Shown here piece by piece: positions 1 through 7,015 of a stretch of 26,724 nt of DNA; within the stretch, counting starts at the first letter, position 1, and each line of letters opens with the position of its first letter. Position numbers and translations under genes: made by a program. Under the pieces are notes generated by a model. That model had not been told where the DNA came from. It did not search any database and saw only the letters and a list, made by a program, of their open reading frames with translations. Source of the DNA: Myxococcales bacterium UBA1238 (GTDB lineage Bacteria > Myxococcota_A > Bradymonadia > UBA7976 > UBA1532); assembly GCA_002309015.1 (NCBI GenBank), contig DBWM01000045.1, forward strand, positions 63,292 to 90,015, read 5' to 3'.

Positions 1-1
1 G

Positions 2-283
2 GAAGATGCATCGGATGCGGGCGGTGATGCATCGGAGACAGACAGCGGAAGCGAAGACGGCGGAAGCGGCTCAGAAGACGCCGCCACCGCAGATGCATCG
101 GATGCGGGCAGGGATGCCTCAAAGCAGGATGCGGAAATCAAAGACGACGCTGCGGTCGATGAAGAAAGCGACAGCGACGATGGATGCAGCTCGGCACCTT
201 TAGGCAAGACCGGCCTTTGGGGATGGATTGCAGTCCTTGGCGCTGGATTTTTAAGAAGGCGGAATTCGAAAGCCGGGGCTTAA
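2..283 (+). CDS. C-terminal end of a surface protein with a MYXO-CTERM-like sorting tail (5' end outside window)
   Basis: The reading frame is open from base 2 and ends at TAA 281-283, giving the last 93 residues of a protein that begins upstream. Residues 1 to about 62 are low complexity, dominated by Asp, Ala, Ser, Glu and Gly, and look like an extended stalk. They are followed by a Gly-Cys-Ser-Ser motif, a short hydrophobic segment (GLWGWIAVLGAGFL) and an Arg-Arg-Arg cluster close to the C-terminus. This order (cysteine, transmembrane helix, basic tail) is that of MYXO-CTERM-type sorting signals of Myxococcota, whose tail is removed and whose cysteine is thought to be the anchor point. The catalytic or binding part lies outside the window, so its function cannot be stated. 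The gene is convergent with the kinase gene, 35 bases away. Confidence 0.8.
   Translation, partial: EDASDAGGDASETDSGSEDGGSGSEDAATADASDAGRDASKQDAEIKDDAAVDEESDSDDGCSSAPLGKTGLWGWIAVLGAGFLRRRNSKAGA
5..109 (+). repeat. 18-bp direct repeat within the Asp/Ala stalk coding sequence
   Basis: The 18-bp string gatgcatcggatgcgggc occurs at 5-22 and 92-109, and its first 11 bases also occur at 26-36. It encodes Asp-Ala-Ser-Asp-Ala-Gly. The repeat lies in frame in the stalk and probably reflects slippage or recombination lengthening the linker. Confidence 0.7.
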
Positions 284-318
284 GGCGAGGGATGATGGGG
301 CTTTGAGGTCAGATAGCG

Positions 319-1599
319 CTACTTCAGCACAAAAAAGGCGAGGACGCCGATGACCACAAGCCCCACGGCGAGACCGATCACCAGCGGCATCGTCATCGAT
401 TTTTGAGGCCGCGCGGTTTGCTTATGCTCCGTCGAAAGAACGGATTTGCTCGGCTCCGTGATCGCTGGCGATGTGGGCGCGTTGGAAGCCTTTGATGCGG
501 CCGCGAGCGCGTTCATCGCATCGGGTTTGAGTTCGACCGTCCGGGCTTCGCTCAGCTCGTCTTTCTTTTCTGGAGGCGGCGCTTCGGGATCGTAATCGGC
601 CACATAACCGGGTTGGGATTCGAGCAGCTTTTGAATGCGATCGAGCTCATTCTTCACGAGATGCGCATCCGCAAAGCGATCTTCCTTTTTCTTCTGCAAT
701 AACTTGAGGGCGAGCTCCTCGAGTTCCCGCGGGTAAGGCCAGTGCTTGTGGAGCGAGGAAGGCCGCTTGGGCGCTTCCATGACGATCTTTGTGGCGATCT
801 CGACGGGCGATTCCGCAAGGAAGGGCAGCTGTCCGGTCAGGGTCTGATAGAGCATGATGCCCAGGCTGAAGAGATCGGAGCGGTTGTCGAGCTCAAATCC
901 CTGCACCTGTTCGGGACTCATGTAAGCGGGCGTGCCGCAGACGATGCCTTCGCGCGTGAGCGGCTGGTAGTCTGCGTCCGGATCGATGATCTTCGCGATG
1001 CCGAAATCGAGTACTTTGACGAAGTCGCGGGTGTGACGGTAGTTAAAGCAAACGATGTTGGCGGGTTTGAGATCGCGGTGAATGACTTTGGCGGTATGCG
1101 CTTCGTCCAGGGCCGAGCAGATTTGCCTGAAAATATGGATGATGCGCATGGTGGGCAGGGGCCATTCGGTGGCGATGATGGTGCCCAAATCGGGCCCTTG
1201 CACGAATTCCATGGCGATCCATAAAAGGCCGTCGTCTTCCTGACCGCATCCGTAAATGGAGATGGTGTTCGGGTGATTGAGCCTGCTGGCCGCCTGGCCT
1301 TCGCGCTCAAATCGTTTGACGACAATGGGATCCTCTACGAGGTTGGGCCGCAGGATCTTGAGGGCGACCTGTTTGCGCAGATGGATGTCCTGCGCGAGAT
1401 AGACGCGCCCCATGGCGCCTTCGCCCACCTTCTTATCGATCCGGTAAACTTTGTTGATCACGCGGCCGATGAGGGGATCGTCTTCTTTTTGGCGATCGCT
1501 ATAAACCAGCGACACTCCGCATCCAGGACAAAACGCAGGGCGTCCATTAAAAGGTTTGTGGCATTTAGGACATTGAGATTCCACCGCACGCCCTTTCAT
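319..1599 (-). CDS. Membrane-anchored Hanks-type Ser/Thr protein kinase with N-terminal zinc ribbon
   Basis: 426 residues. An N-terminal zinc ribbon (C10-x2-C13 and C24-x2-C27) is followed by a complete kinase domain at about 52-325. It has a glycine-rich loop GEGAMGRVY (59-67), ATP-binding Lys81 in VALKIL, catalytic loop HRDLKPAN (174-181, catalytic Asp176), DFG (198-200) and GTPAYMSPE (222-230). A Pro/Ala/Ser-rich linker (about 335-400) leads to one transmembrane helix at 404-425, so the kinase should sit in the cytoplasm with almost nothing outside. There is no PASTA or other extracellular sensor; the zinc ribbon or linker may receive the signal instead. All key residues are present, so it should be active. 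It stands alone, divergent from the small envelope protein gene at 1749. The ATG at 1599 has no clear Shine-Dalgarno sequence, but the zinc ribbon just behind it supports this start. Confidence 0.93.
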   Translation of the reverse strand: MKGRAVESQCPKCHKPFNGRPAFCPGCGVSLVYSDRQKEDDPLIGRVINKVYRIDKKVGEGAMGRVYLAQDIHLRKQVALKILRPNLVEDPIVVKRFEREGQAASRLNHPNTISIYGCGQEDDGLLWIAMEFVQGPDLGTIIATEWPLPTMRIIHIFRQICSALDEAHTAKVIHRDLKPANIVCFNYRHTRDFVKVLDFGIAKIIDPDADYQPLTREGIVCGTPAYMSPEQVQGFELDNRSDLFSLGIMLYQTLTGQLPFLAESPVEIATKIVMEAPKRPSSLHKHWPYPRELEELALKLLQKKKEDRFADAHLVKNELDRIQKLLESQPGYVADYDPEAPPPEKKDELSEARTVELKPDAMNALAAASKASNAPTSPAITEPSKSVLSTEHKQTARPQKSMTMPLVIGLAVGLVVIGVLAFFVLK

Positions 1600-1620
1600 A
1601 AAAGCACAGTGAAGTGCGCA

Positions 1621-1649
1621 AAATTAGCAGAGCTGCGCATTTCAGGCAA
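1621..1649 (-). promoter_or_regulatory. Possible sigma-70-type promoter of the kinase gene
   Basis: On the minus strand TTGCCT (1649-1644) and TAATTT (1626-1621) are separated by exactly 17 bases, and the second is preceded by TG one base upstream (extended -10). It lies 22 bases before the kinase start in the 149-base gap between divergent genes. The match is only partial and nothing else supports it. Confidence 0.3.
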
Positions 1650-1748
1650 GAGTTCCGCTCTTTTAAAAAAGGGATGCGCATTGCCCTTTGAATCTCGGGC
1701 GTTTTAGGTTAAACAGCAACGTTTTTTTGTTTTTGCCTCGGAGGACGC

Positions 1749-2177
1749 ATGCTGCGCAAAGGGATCGCGCTCGTCACTGCGGCGCTGCTTTCATCGCAGT
1801 TCGCCTGCTACAACACCTACAATGTCGCTCTCGAAGAGCTCGCGCTGGCTCAGGAGGGGGGCGAAAGCTCGACGGTCACCATGAAAACCCAGGAAGGGGA
1901 GGCGGTGATCGTGACCGAAAACACCAAGCTCGGTGTGGCCGATCTTCAAAATAAGTATTATTCGATCTCGCCGTTTAACTTCACGCTGACCAGCGCTCAG
2001 CTGGTGGCTCCAGACGAAGATCTCCTGCTCGCGCGCGAGTCCATTCAGACCGGAAAAGTGAAGCAAGTCAGTGGGTTACGCACCGGTTTGCTGGTGGCAG
2101 CCGGCGTGATTTTAGCGGGGGGCGCGACCGTATTCCTGACGGTGACGGCCGACGAAAAGAAGGCGTTCGGGGAGTGA
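1749..2177 (+). CDS. Small exported or membrane protein, function unknown
   Basis: 142 residues. The ATG is preceded by GGAGG (1740-1744) with good spacing. The N-terminus is a signal-peptide-like segment (about 3-18) ending in QFAC, with Cys20 as a possible lipidation site; Gln at -3 makes the lipobox non-standard, so lipoprotein status is uncertain. The motif CYNTY follows directly. The middle (about 38-100) is a polar, possibly beta-rich segment. A second hydrophobic helix lies at about 110-131, next to a short acidic tail. I do not recognise a characterised family. It is the only plus-strand gene here and is convergent with the DUF6178 gene, with a single base between the two stop codons. 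Confidence 0.75.
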   Translation: MLRKGIALVTAALLSSQFACYNTYNVALEELALAQEGGESSTVTMKTQEGEAVIVTENTKLGVADLQNKYYSISPFNFTLTSAQLVAPDEDLLLARESIQTGKVKQVSGLRTGLLVAAGVILAGGATVFLTVTADEKKAFGE

Positions 2178-2178
2178 T

Positions 2179-3822
2179 TCAGGGCGTTTCAAGGTCGAAG
2201 TGAAGCGGCAGGATGCGCAGATCCACCGTTTGTGGATCGATGTGATCGAGCGCTTCATGCAAACGCTTGAGCAAAACGGGCACAGCCAACGCCGAATGGC
2301 CACCCTGGCGTTGCCACCATGAGGCTGCGGCCTGCTCGGCGAGCGGATCCTGAATCGCCTGCTGGACTTTATGCAAGTCCTCAACCTTTAAAGAGATTTC
2401 TTCTTTCCCTACCAGATTGCAGGCGAGCGCACTGCAGAGCCACATCAAAATCCCGACGTTGTCCGGACGCTTCAGATGCGCCGCGATTTGCCCCAGATCG
2501 CACAGCAATTCCACCGCGCAGGAGAGCTCCTGGAGCGCCGCTTTGCTTTGTGGAAACCGCCCGTTGTAAGAGGGATGCCGCGCGGTCAGGCTCTCGAGCA
2601 AATCGAGCAGATGCGACTGTTCAAGACCATCTAAATTCGACGAAAATCCTTTGAAATCGCCAGCTTTTACGCATTTAAGGAGCGGTGCCGTCTGCGCTTT
2701 GACTGCGGCGTACGCTTCCCGGAACAGGATGGCCAGCGGCTTTTGCCTCAATACATCGGCTTTGGGTTGCGGCTCTGAGAGCTCCAATCCCAGTAAAATC
2801 CCGCTTCTTAAGCGCAAAAGCACTTCCTGAACGGCCTTCTCGTCCCAAAGCTCCACGCGATCGGCCGAGAGCGCCAGATTGACCACATGCCCCAAATCCG
2901 CTTCCAGGCGTTCGGCTTCCTCGTGGGGCAGGGTTGAAAAGAGCGCTTTCAGTTCATCCTGAGGCACAAGCCAGCGCTCAGCAGGCGAGGGATCGTCGTA
3001 TAAACGCGTTTTAAAATCGGTCGTTACGGGATTTTGAGGCGGCGGCGCATAGATGGAGAGGGCCTCGTAAAAATCGATGTACCCTTCGTCCGCCAGGCGA
3101 CCGTTGCGCCAGTGGAGCGCTTCCTCTTCCAGGTTGCTGTCGAGGGCAGCCGACGAAAACAGCAATAAATCCGTGCATAAAGCGGAATCTTCGCGCATGA
3201 GCCAATCGAGAAAGATCTTGACGGGCAAATCGCGTTCCGAAGATTCGGGAAAGATGATGCACATATGCCCGTCGGGCGTGAGCACATGTTCGGCGTCCGG
3301 CGGCTCAAATTCGTTGGGATCTTCGATGACTTCCACCTGCACCGAGCGGCGGATCGTCCATTGAAGGAGTTCCCAGTCCAGCGCGAGCAGGCGCGTGCCC
3401 AGCACGTGAGGCCCCGATTGCATGAGCGCATTGAGCCAGGGATCGAGGCGCTCGAGCGATGGGGTATCGTGGTCCCAAACCTCGAGATCCATTAAGGATT
3501 GCAGTTTGTCCCCGCTCAGGCATTCGACGATTTCGGTGCAGTCGCCGAGGCCGATGCGGTGGATGCAGAGCTGCAAATCCTGAACCGGCATCTGCGCGAT
3601 CAAACGTTCCGCGTCGTGAGGGCGCAGCATCGCATCGAGCAGATCAGCCCCGCTCCGGGCTTGCAAAAGACTCTGCTGCCATTCGTGCAAGTCCGTTGGC
3701 GGTAATTGCTTTTTGGTTTCGATGGGATGCTCTGAATGCTCATGGTGATGCTCGTGGCATTCACAACACGAGCATTCAAGCGGCGGAAGGGTCAGCTTGG
3801 AAGGTTTTTCGGGATCGCTCAC
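2179..3822 (-). CDS. DUF6178 family protein with Cys/His-rich N-terminus
   Basis: I place the start at GTG 3822-3820, which overlaps the TGA stop of the upstream SEC-C gene as GTGA and gives 547 residues. An in-frame ATG at 3876 exists but would lie well inside the upstream gene. From about residue 45 the sequence follows the DUF6178 pattern of deltaproteobacteria: a helical repeat-like region with LLDAML, AERLIAQMP, DLQLCIHRIGLGD, and LQSLMDLEVWDHD. The biochemical role of that family is unknown. Residues 17-32 hold four cysteines and seven histidines in 16 residues (C17, C19, C20, C22, then an HEHHHEHSEH run), which looks like a metal-binding patch. No signal peptide or membrane helix is evident, so it is probably cytoplasmic. 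The overlap implies translational coupling with the SEC-C protein. Confidence 0.82.
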   Translation of the reverse strand: MSDPEKPSKLTLPPLECSCCECHEHHHEHSEHPIETKKQLPPTDLHEWQQSLLQARSGADLLDAMLRPHDAERLIAQMPVQDLQLCIHRIGLGDCTEIVECLSGDKLQSLMDLEVWDHDTPSLERLDPWLNALMQSGPHVLGTRLLALDWELLQWTIRRSVQVEVIEDPNEFEPPDAEHVLTPDGHMCIIFPESSERDLPVKIFLDWLMREDSALCTDLLLFSSAALDSNLEEEALHWRNGRLADEGYIDFYEALSIYAPPPQNPVTTDFKTRLYDDPSPAERWLVPQDELKALFSTLPHEEAERLEADLGHVVNLALSADRVELWDEKAVQEVLLRLRSGILLGLELSEPQPKADVLRQKPLAILFREAYAAVKAQTAPLLKCVKAGDFKGFSSNLDGLEQSHLLDLLESLTARHPSYNGRFPQSKAALQELSCAVELLCDLGQIAAHLKRPDNVGILMWLCSALACNLVGKEEISLKVEDLHKVQQAIQDPLAEQAAASWWQRQGGHSALAVPVLLKRLHEALDHIDPQTVDLRILPLHFDLETP

Positions 3823-4673
3823 TTGGTGACCTTGCGGACGGTAGAAATGACGAACGTGGCGTGCGTTTTCAACCAAACCGCGCGGGCGTTGCGAGCTTCC
3901 TGGATGGCGACTTCGTCCTGGGTTTCGGCTTCGCTGGCTTCGCCCTCTTCGGCCTCAATCGCTTCCTCATGCGCTTCTTCCAGGGGCTTTTCAGCCTGTT
4001 CTGCGACGGGCTTGCTCGTGATTTCGGGCAGAGCGGGCAGGTGATCGGCGTCCATGGCATCGAGCAGCGTTTGAATGAGCGCTTTGCGCTTGCGGAAAGG
4101 CATCTTCTCCCAGCCGTCGAGCAGCACGTTCTTGTGGTTGAACGAGGTCAGACGGCCCAGGATCACTTCCATGGGCTCCAGGCGGGCGGCCAGAACGGGA
4201 TCGGCCACAAAGCGCTCGTAACCGGTCAGGCGATCGCGCAAACGCACGCCGCGGCCACGCTTGGATTCGATGACTTCGATCAGGGAGGGGTAGCTGTTGG
4301 TCAGGCAGCTGCGCAGGGCGATCATGCGCTCGTCCTGGCCCACATCGATGCGGCGAACCAGAGGCAAACCGTCGATCAGCACGTCGTAAAGGGCCAGCTG
4401 TTCAATCTGGCGATCGAGGAACGGCATCTCGGGGAACTGCTCCTGCGTTTCGGCAAGATTGAGCGCTTCTGCAATGGAATCGTGGACCTGGGGGATTCCA
4501 AGGGCACGGGGACGCATCGCATTGCGCATTTGCTGCGCGTGGAACGCCATCCAGTCGGGCATGCGCTGAAGGGATTGTTCGACGCGCTCGCGCTGGGCAT
4601 CTTTTTCTAAATGGCAATGCTTATATTTCTTACCGCTACCGCAATAGCAGGGATCGTTTCGACCGAGTTTCAA
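3819..4673 (-). CDS. SEC-C motif zinc-binding protein
   Basis: 284 residues. The start is TTG at 4673-4671, supported by AGGAG seven bases upstream and by the SEC-C motif at the N-terminus. That motif reads DPCYCGSGKKYKHC (residues 7-20), with C9, C11, C20 and H21 as zinc ligands, as in the C-terminal tail of SecA and in YecA-type proteins. Here it stands at the N-terminus. The rest (about 30-215) is helical and resembles no enzyme I know. Residues about 220-255 are very acidic (Glu/Ala-rich). The gene lies 33 bases after the outer-membrane-like gene and overlaps the DUF6178 gene by four bases, so the three are probably one operon. SEC-C motifs often mediate contacts with SecB or ribosomes; a link to export is possible but unproven. 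Confidence 0.85.
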   Translation of the reverse strand: MKLGRNDPCYCGSGKKYKHCHLEKDAQRERVEQSLQRMPDWMAFHAQQMRNAMRPRALGIPQVHDSIAEALNLAETQEQFPEMPFLDRQIEQLALYDVLIDGLPLVRRIDVGQDERMIALRSCLTNSYPSLIEVIESKRGRGVRLRDRLTGYERFVADPVLAARLEPMEVILGRLTSFNHKNVLLDGWEKMPFRKRKALIQTLLDAMDADHLPALPEITSKPVAEQAEKPLEEAHEEAIEAEEGEASEAETQDEVAIQEARNARAVWLKTHATFVISTVRKVTK

Positions 4674-4706
4674 GGCAAACTCCTGTATCGTCCAGTAAAA
4701 AGTGAT

Positions 4707-5312
4707 TTAAAACCGATAGGTTGCAGAGACACCGCCGCTCAATGTGTCGTCGCGCCACCGACCTTCGAGAGCGACGCGCAGGCGATCGACCAGGTCGACG
4801 CCGGTGCCGAGAGAGACGAGGGCTCCAATGCTGGAATCGCTGTGTTCCTTGGTCCACCAGGTGAGCGCTAAACCGGCAGATACGGCACCATAAATCTGAC
4901 GACCGCCGCCCAAATCAAAATGCCTGGAGGCATACAGGACGGGATCTGCGCCCAAAACCCAGCGCTCGTTGGCTTTTAAAAAGGAAGCGGTGGCGCCGCA
5001 GGCCAGGTCGACCAGGCCGGTTTCTTTGACGCGGGCAAAGCTGAATCTGGGAGCCGCCGCAAATTCGATGCCCGAATCTTTTTTGACCTGCACCACTGCC
5101 GCCGCCGCGTTGACCTGCAGATCTTCGATGAGCCCAAACTGGCCGATGGTTTCAAATGTGGCCACCTGATCACCGTAAAGACCGCCGATGGTCAATTCAA
5201 TTTCGCCCGCATTGAGCGTCTTGGCATGATCGAATGTGGTGACCGTGATCGCTTGCGCCGTTAACGGCATCAGCAGACATGCGGCCACGCGCCAAAGCAA
5301 AGACACAGGCAT
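4707..5312 (-). CDS. Small outer-membrane beta-barrel-like protein
   Basis: I choose the ATG at 5312, which follows CGAGGGGA and yields a clean signal peptide (MPVSLLWRVAACLLMPLTAQA, cleavage after residue 21). Upstream in-frame ATGs would put extra residues before the signal peptide. The mature part is about 180 residues of alternating hydrophobic and polar strands with many Gly and aromatic residues (IYGAVSAGLALTWW, IGALVSLGTGVDL, LRVALEGRW). It ends in Tyr-Arg-Phe, the terminal aromatic expected of proteins assembled by the BAM complex. The size suggests an 8-strand barrel. No specific family is recognised. It is first in a probable operon with the SEC-C and DUF6178 genes. Confidence 0.75.
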   Translation of the reverse strand: MPVSLLWRVAACLLMPLTAQAITVTTFDHAKTLNAGEIELTIGGLYGDQVATFETIGQFGLIEDLQVNAAAAVVQVKKDSGIEFAAAPRFSFARVKETGLVDLACGATASFLKANERWVLGADPVLYASRHFDLGGGRQIYGAVSAGLALTWWTKEHSDSSIGALVSLGTGVDLVDRLRVALEGRWRDDTLSGGVSATYRF

Positions 5313-5413
5313 TCCCCTCGTCAAAAAAGAGTGGCGCATTATGAAAGCCTGCGGCGCTAAGGGCAAGCGATCTGTGAAGGGAAGGGCGCGACATGAAGAA
5401 AAAATATGTGCGT

Positions 5414-6907
5414 TTAAAGGGGTTCCAAAATCACAAAAACGGCCAGGTTCTGAGGGATGCCGTAGGGCGGCAATGGCCCGTAGACGAGACCTAAACCCAT
5501 TGTTGCCGTTGGAGTTACCGTTAAACTTTGCAGCTCTGGCCAGTCGATTTCTTCCGGACGGCTGAAGGTCAGAATTTCCAGGCTGTAATGCCCCTTCAGT
5601 TGCGCCTGCTGCATCAAAGTTTGCAGTCTGTTCAATGCCTGATCCGCTTCAAGGGTCTGCGAAATCAGCTCCTGAGCCAGCTGTTCTGCCACCTGGCTTG
5701 TTTTTTCATCGAAGAGAAGCGGGTTCAACCCTTGTTTTTGCCTGATTTCGGCAATCTGTGTTTTGAGCTGCTCCTGGATGGTGAGCAGGCTTTGCTCTTC
5801 AAATGCGCGCAAGATCAAAACAATCGCGTCGTAACCATCGCCGGATTCAAAGGGTTTGAGCCCAATGGCCAGATGGCTTGCATCCGCAAGCAAAGTCTTT
5901 TTTGAAGTGGGTGAAAACTCTATAATTTCAAATAGTTGTGATGCGTCCTGTCCTTCGCTGAAAATATATTCCTGCAGGTAAGGCCAGCCGCGTTCGTCGT
6001 AAAGCATGAGCGGCGCCGCGTTGATTTGATCCATCCAGGAGGTCAGCTCAGCGCTCTCTTTCGGGCAATAGCGAAGCTCCGTAACGCCATGATTTTTGCG
6101 GAATAAATTGATCTTTTGCGCCAGAGTCTGAGCCATGTTGCCGTCAACCTGTGGCTTTTGGGGTGGCTCGTAGCGTTTTTGCAATGGCCTCAAATCGAAC
6201 TGGGCGAGGATTTGGCGAAAGCCCCAGCGCTCAAGGGTTAATTCAATGCGATCGCCAGCCTTTGCGGGGATTTGGGCTTCAAAGCGATGTTCCTCGTCAG
6301 AGGCGATGGGCAATGCCTGGCCACGATGGTCCCAAAGTTCCAAAAGGCCTTCAGATTCAATGAGTTGCCCTTTTAGATAGCTGGGGAGCCGGCGCGAAAA
6401 GGGTTCAAGCGACAGGGCGCTCGGATCGTACAGCAGGGCCGCCGAAACGCGATGGTCTTTTTCGACCACGCCCACCGCTGCGGGCCATTGGGGATTGTAG
6501 ATGGTGCGCAGATACGAGGCGATGGCGTTTAAATTCTTTCCGCTGAGGGCCAAATGCAATGGGCGGCCGGGGTAACCGCAGTGATGGCTTAAAAAGGCAA
6601 CGGTTTTGGGATCCGGCTCATGGGCGTAATGCGAAAAAAACGCTGCAGTTTCGCGGGCCAGGCATTGAAGTGCGCTCGATTGCGCATGCAGGCCGATCTG
6701 TTGTGCAAGGTTTTGTTCGTTAACGTTGGCTTCAAAGGGCTGACGCGTGGCATATTCTTCAAATCCTGCGGTTGCAAAATCGCCTTCCTGCCAGCCTTGC
6801 TGAACTGGTGGTGGTTCTGTGGCGATTTGGGGCGTTGATCCGCAGCCCGGCAGGCTTGCGAGGGATACGAGCAGGAATCTCTTTAAAAATCGGGAGCTCC
6901 ATTGCAT
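5414..6907 (-). CDS. Lipoprotein with two CAP (SCP/PR1-like) domains
   Basis: I choose the ATG at 6907, giving 497 residues with a good signal peptide and lipobox LPGC (Cys22). ATGs at 6976 and 6967 would add a polar leader; no start has a clear Shine-Dalgarno sequence. The N-terminal half (about 30-240) is unassigned. CAP domain 1 is at about 260-370, seen in its first helix (INLFRKNHGVTELRY) and its last part (SPTSKKTLLADASHLAIGLKP, then an IVLILRAF strand). A second, more diverged CAP-like copy is at about 378-497 (IRQKQGLNPLLFDEKTSQVA, ending with MGLGLVYG and AVFVILEPL). CAP domains of bacteria are secreted or surface proteins of mostly unknown activity. The histidines of the canonical CAP cavity are not evident. 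The gene is divergent from the PEGA gene. Confidence 0.7.
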   Translation of the reverse strand: MQWSSRFLKRFLLVSLASLPGCGSTPQIATEPPPVQQGWQEGDFATAGFEEYATRQPFEANVNEQNLAQQIGLHAQSSALQCLARETAAFFSHYAHEPDPKTVAFLSHHCGYPGRPLHLALSGKNLNAIASYLRTIYNPQWPAAVGVVEKDHRVSAALLYDPSALSLEPFSRRLPSYLKGQLIESEGLLELWDHRGQALPIASDEEHRFEAQIPAKAGDRIELTLERWGFRQILAQFDLRPLQKRYEPPQKPQVDGNMAQTLAQKINLFRKNHGVTELRYCPKESAELTSWMDQINAAPLMLYDERGWPYLQEYIFSEGQDASQLFEIIEFSPTSKKTLLADASHLAIGLKPFESGDGYDAIVLILRAFEEQSLLTIQEQLKTQIAEIRQKQGLNPLLFDEKTSQVAEQLAQELISQTLEADQALNRLQTLMQQAQLKGHYSLEILTFSRPEEIDWPELQSLTVTPTATMGLGLVYGPLPPYGIPQNLAVFVILEPL

Positions 6908-7015
6908 AGGGATGCGCCGGTTTTGATAAAAATTGTTATTTTGGGTGATCGATCTTGGAATGGTCATGCGTTTCATGCTAGCAACAATTTATTTTTGCTG
7001 TGGATTAAACGGGCG
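6908..7015. promoter_or_regulatory. Divergent intergenic region between the CAP and PEGA genes
   Basis: About 108 AT-rich bases separate the chosen start codons of two divergent genes, so promoters for both must lie here or just inside the genes. I see no convincing -35/-10 pair, and neither gene has a strong ribosome binding site. Confidence 0.35.

Noticed and set aside
6..203. Met/Arg-rich small open frame at the window start
   Set aside because: It is another frame of the Asp/Ala-rich stalk of the protein ending at 283, which has the meaningful C-terminal sorting tail.
742..1224. Long open frame on the plus strand opposite the kinase gene
   Set aside because: The minus-strand frame has all kinase motifs in order; the plus-strand translation has no recognisable domain and arises from codon bias of the opposite strand.
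3459..4610. 383-codon open frame on the plus strand across the DUF6178 and SEC-C genes
   Set aside because: It runs opposite two well-supported genes with ribosome binding sites and family motifs; its own protein has no known pattern.
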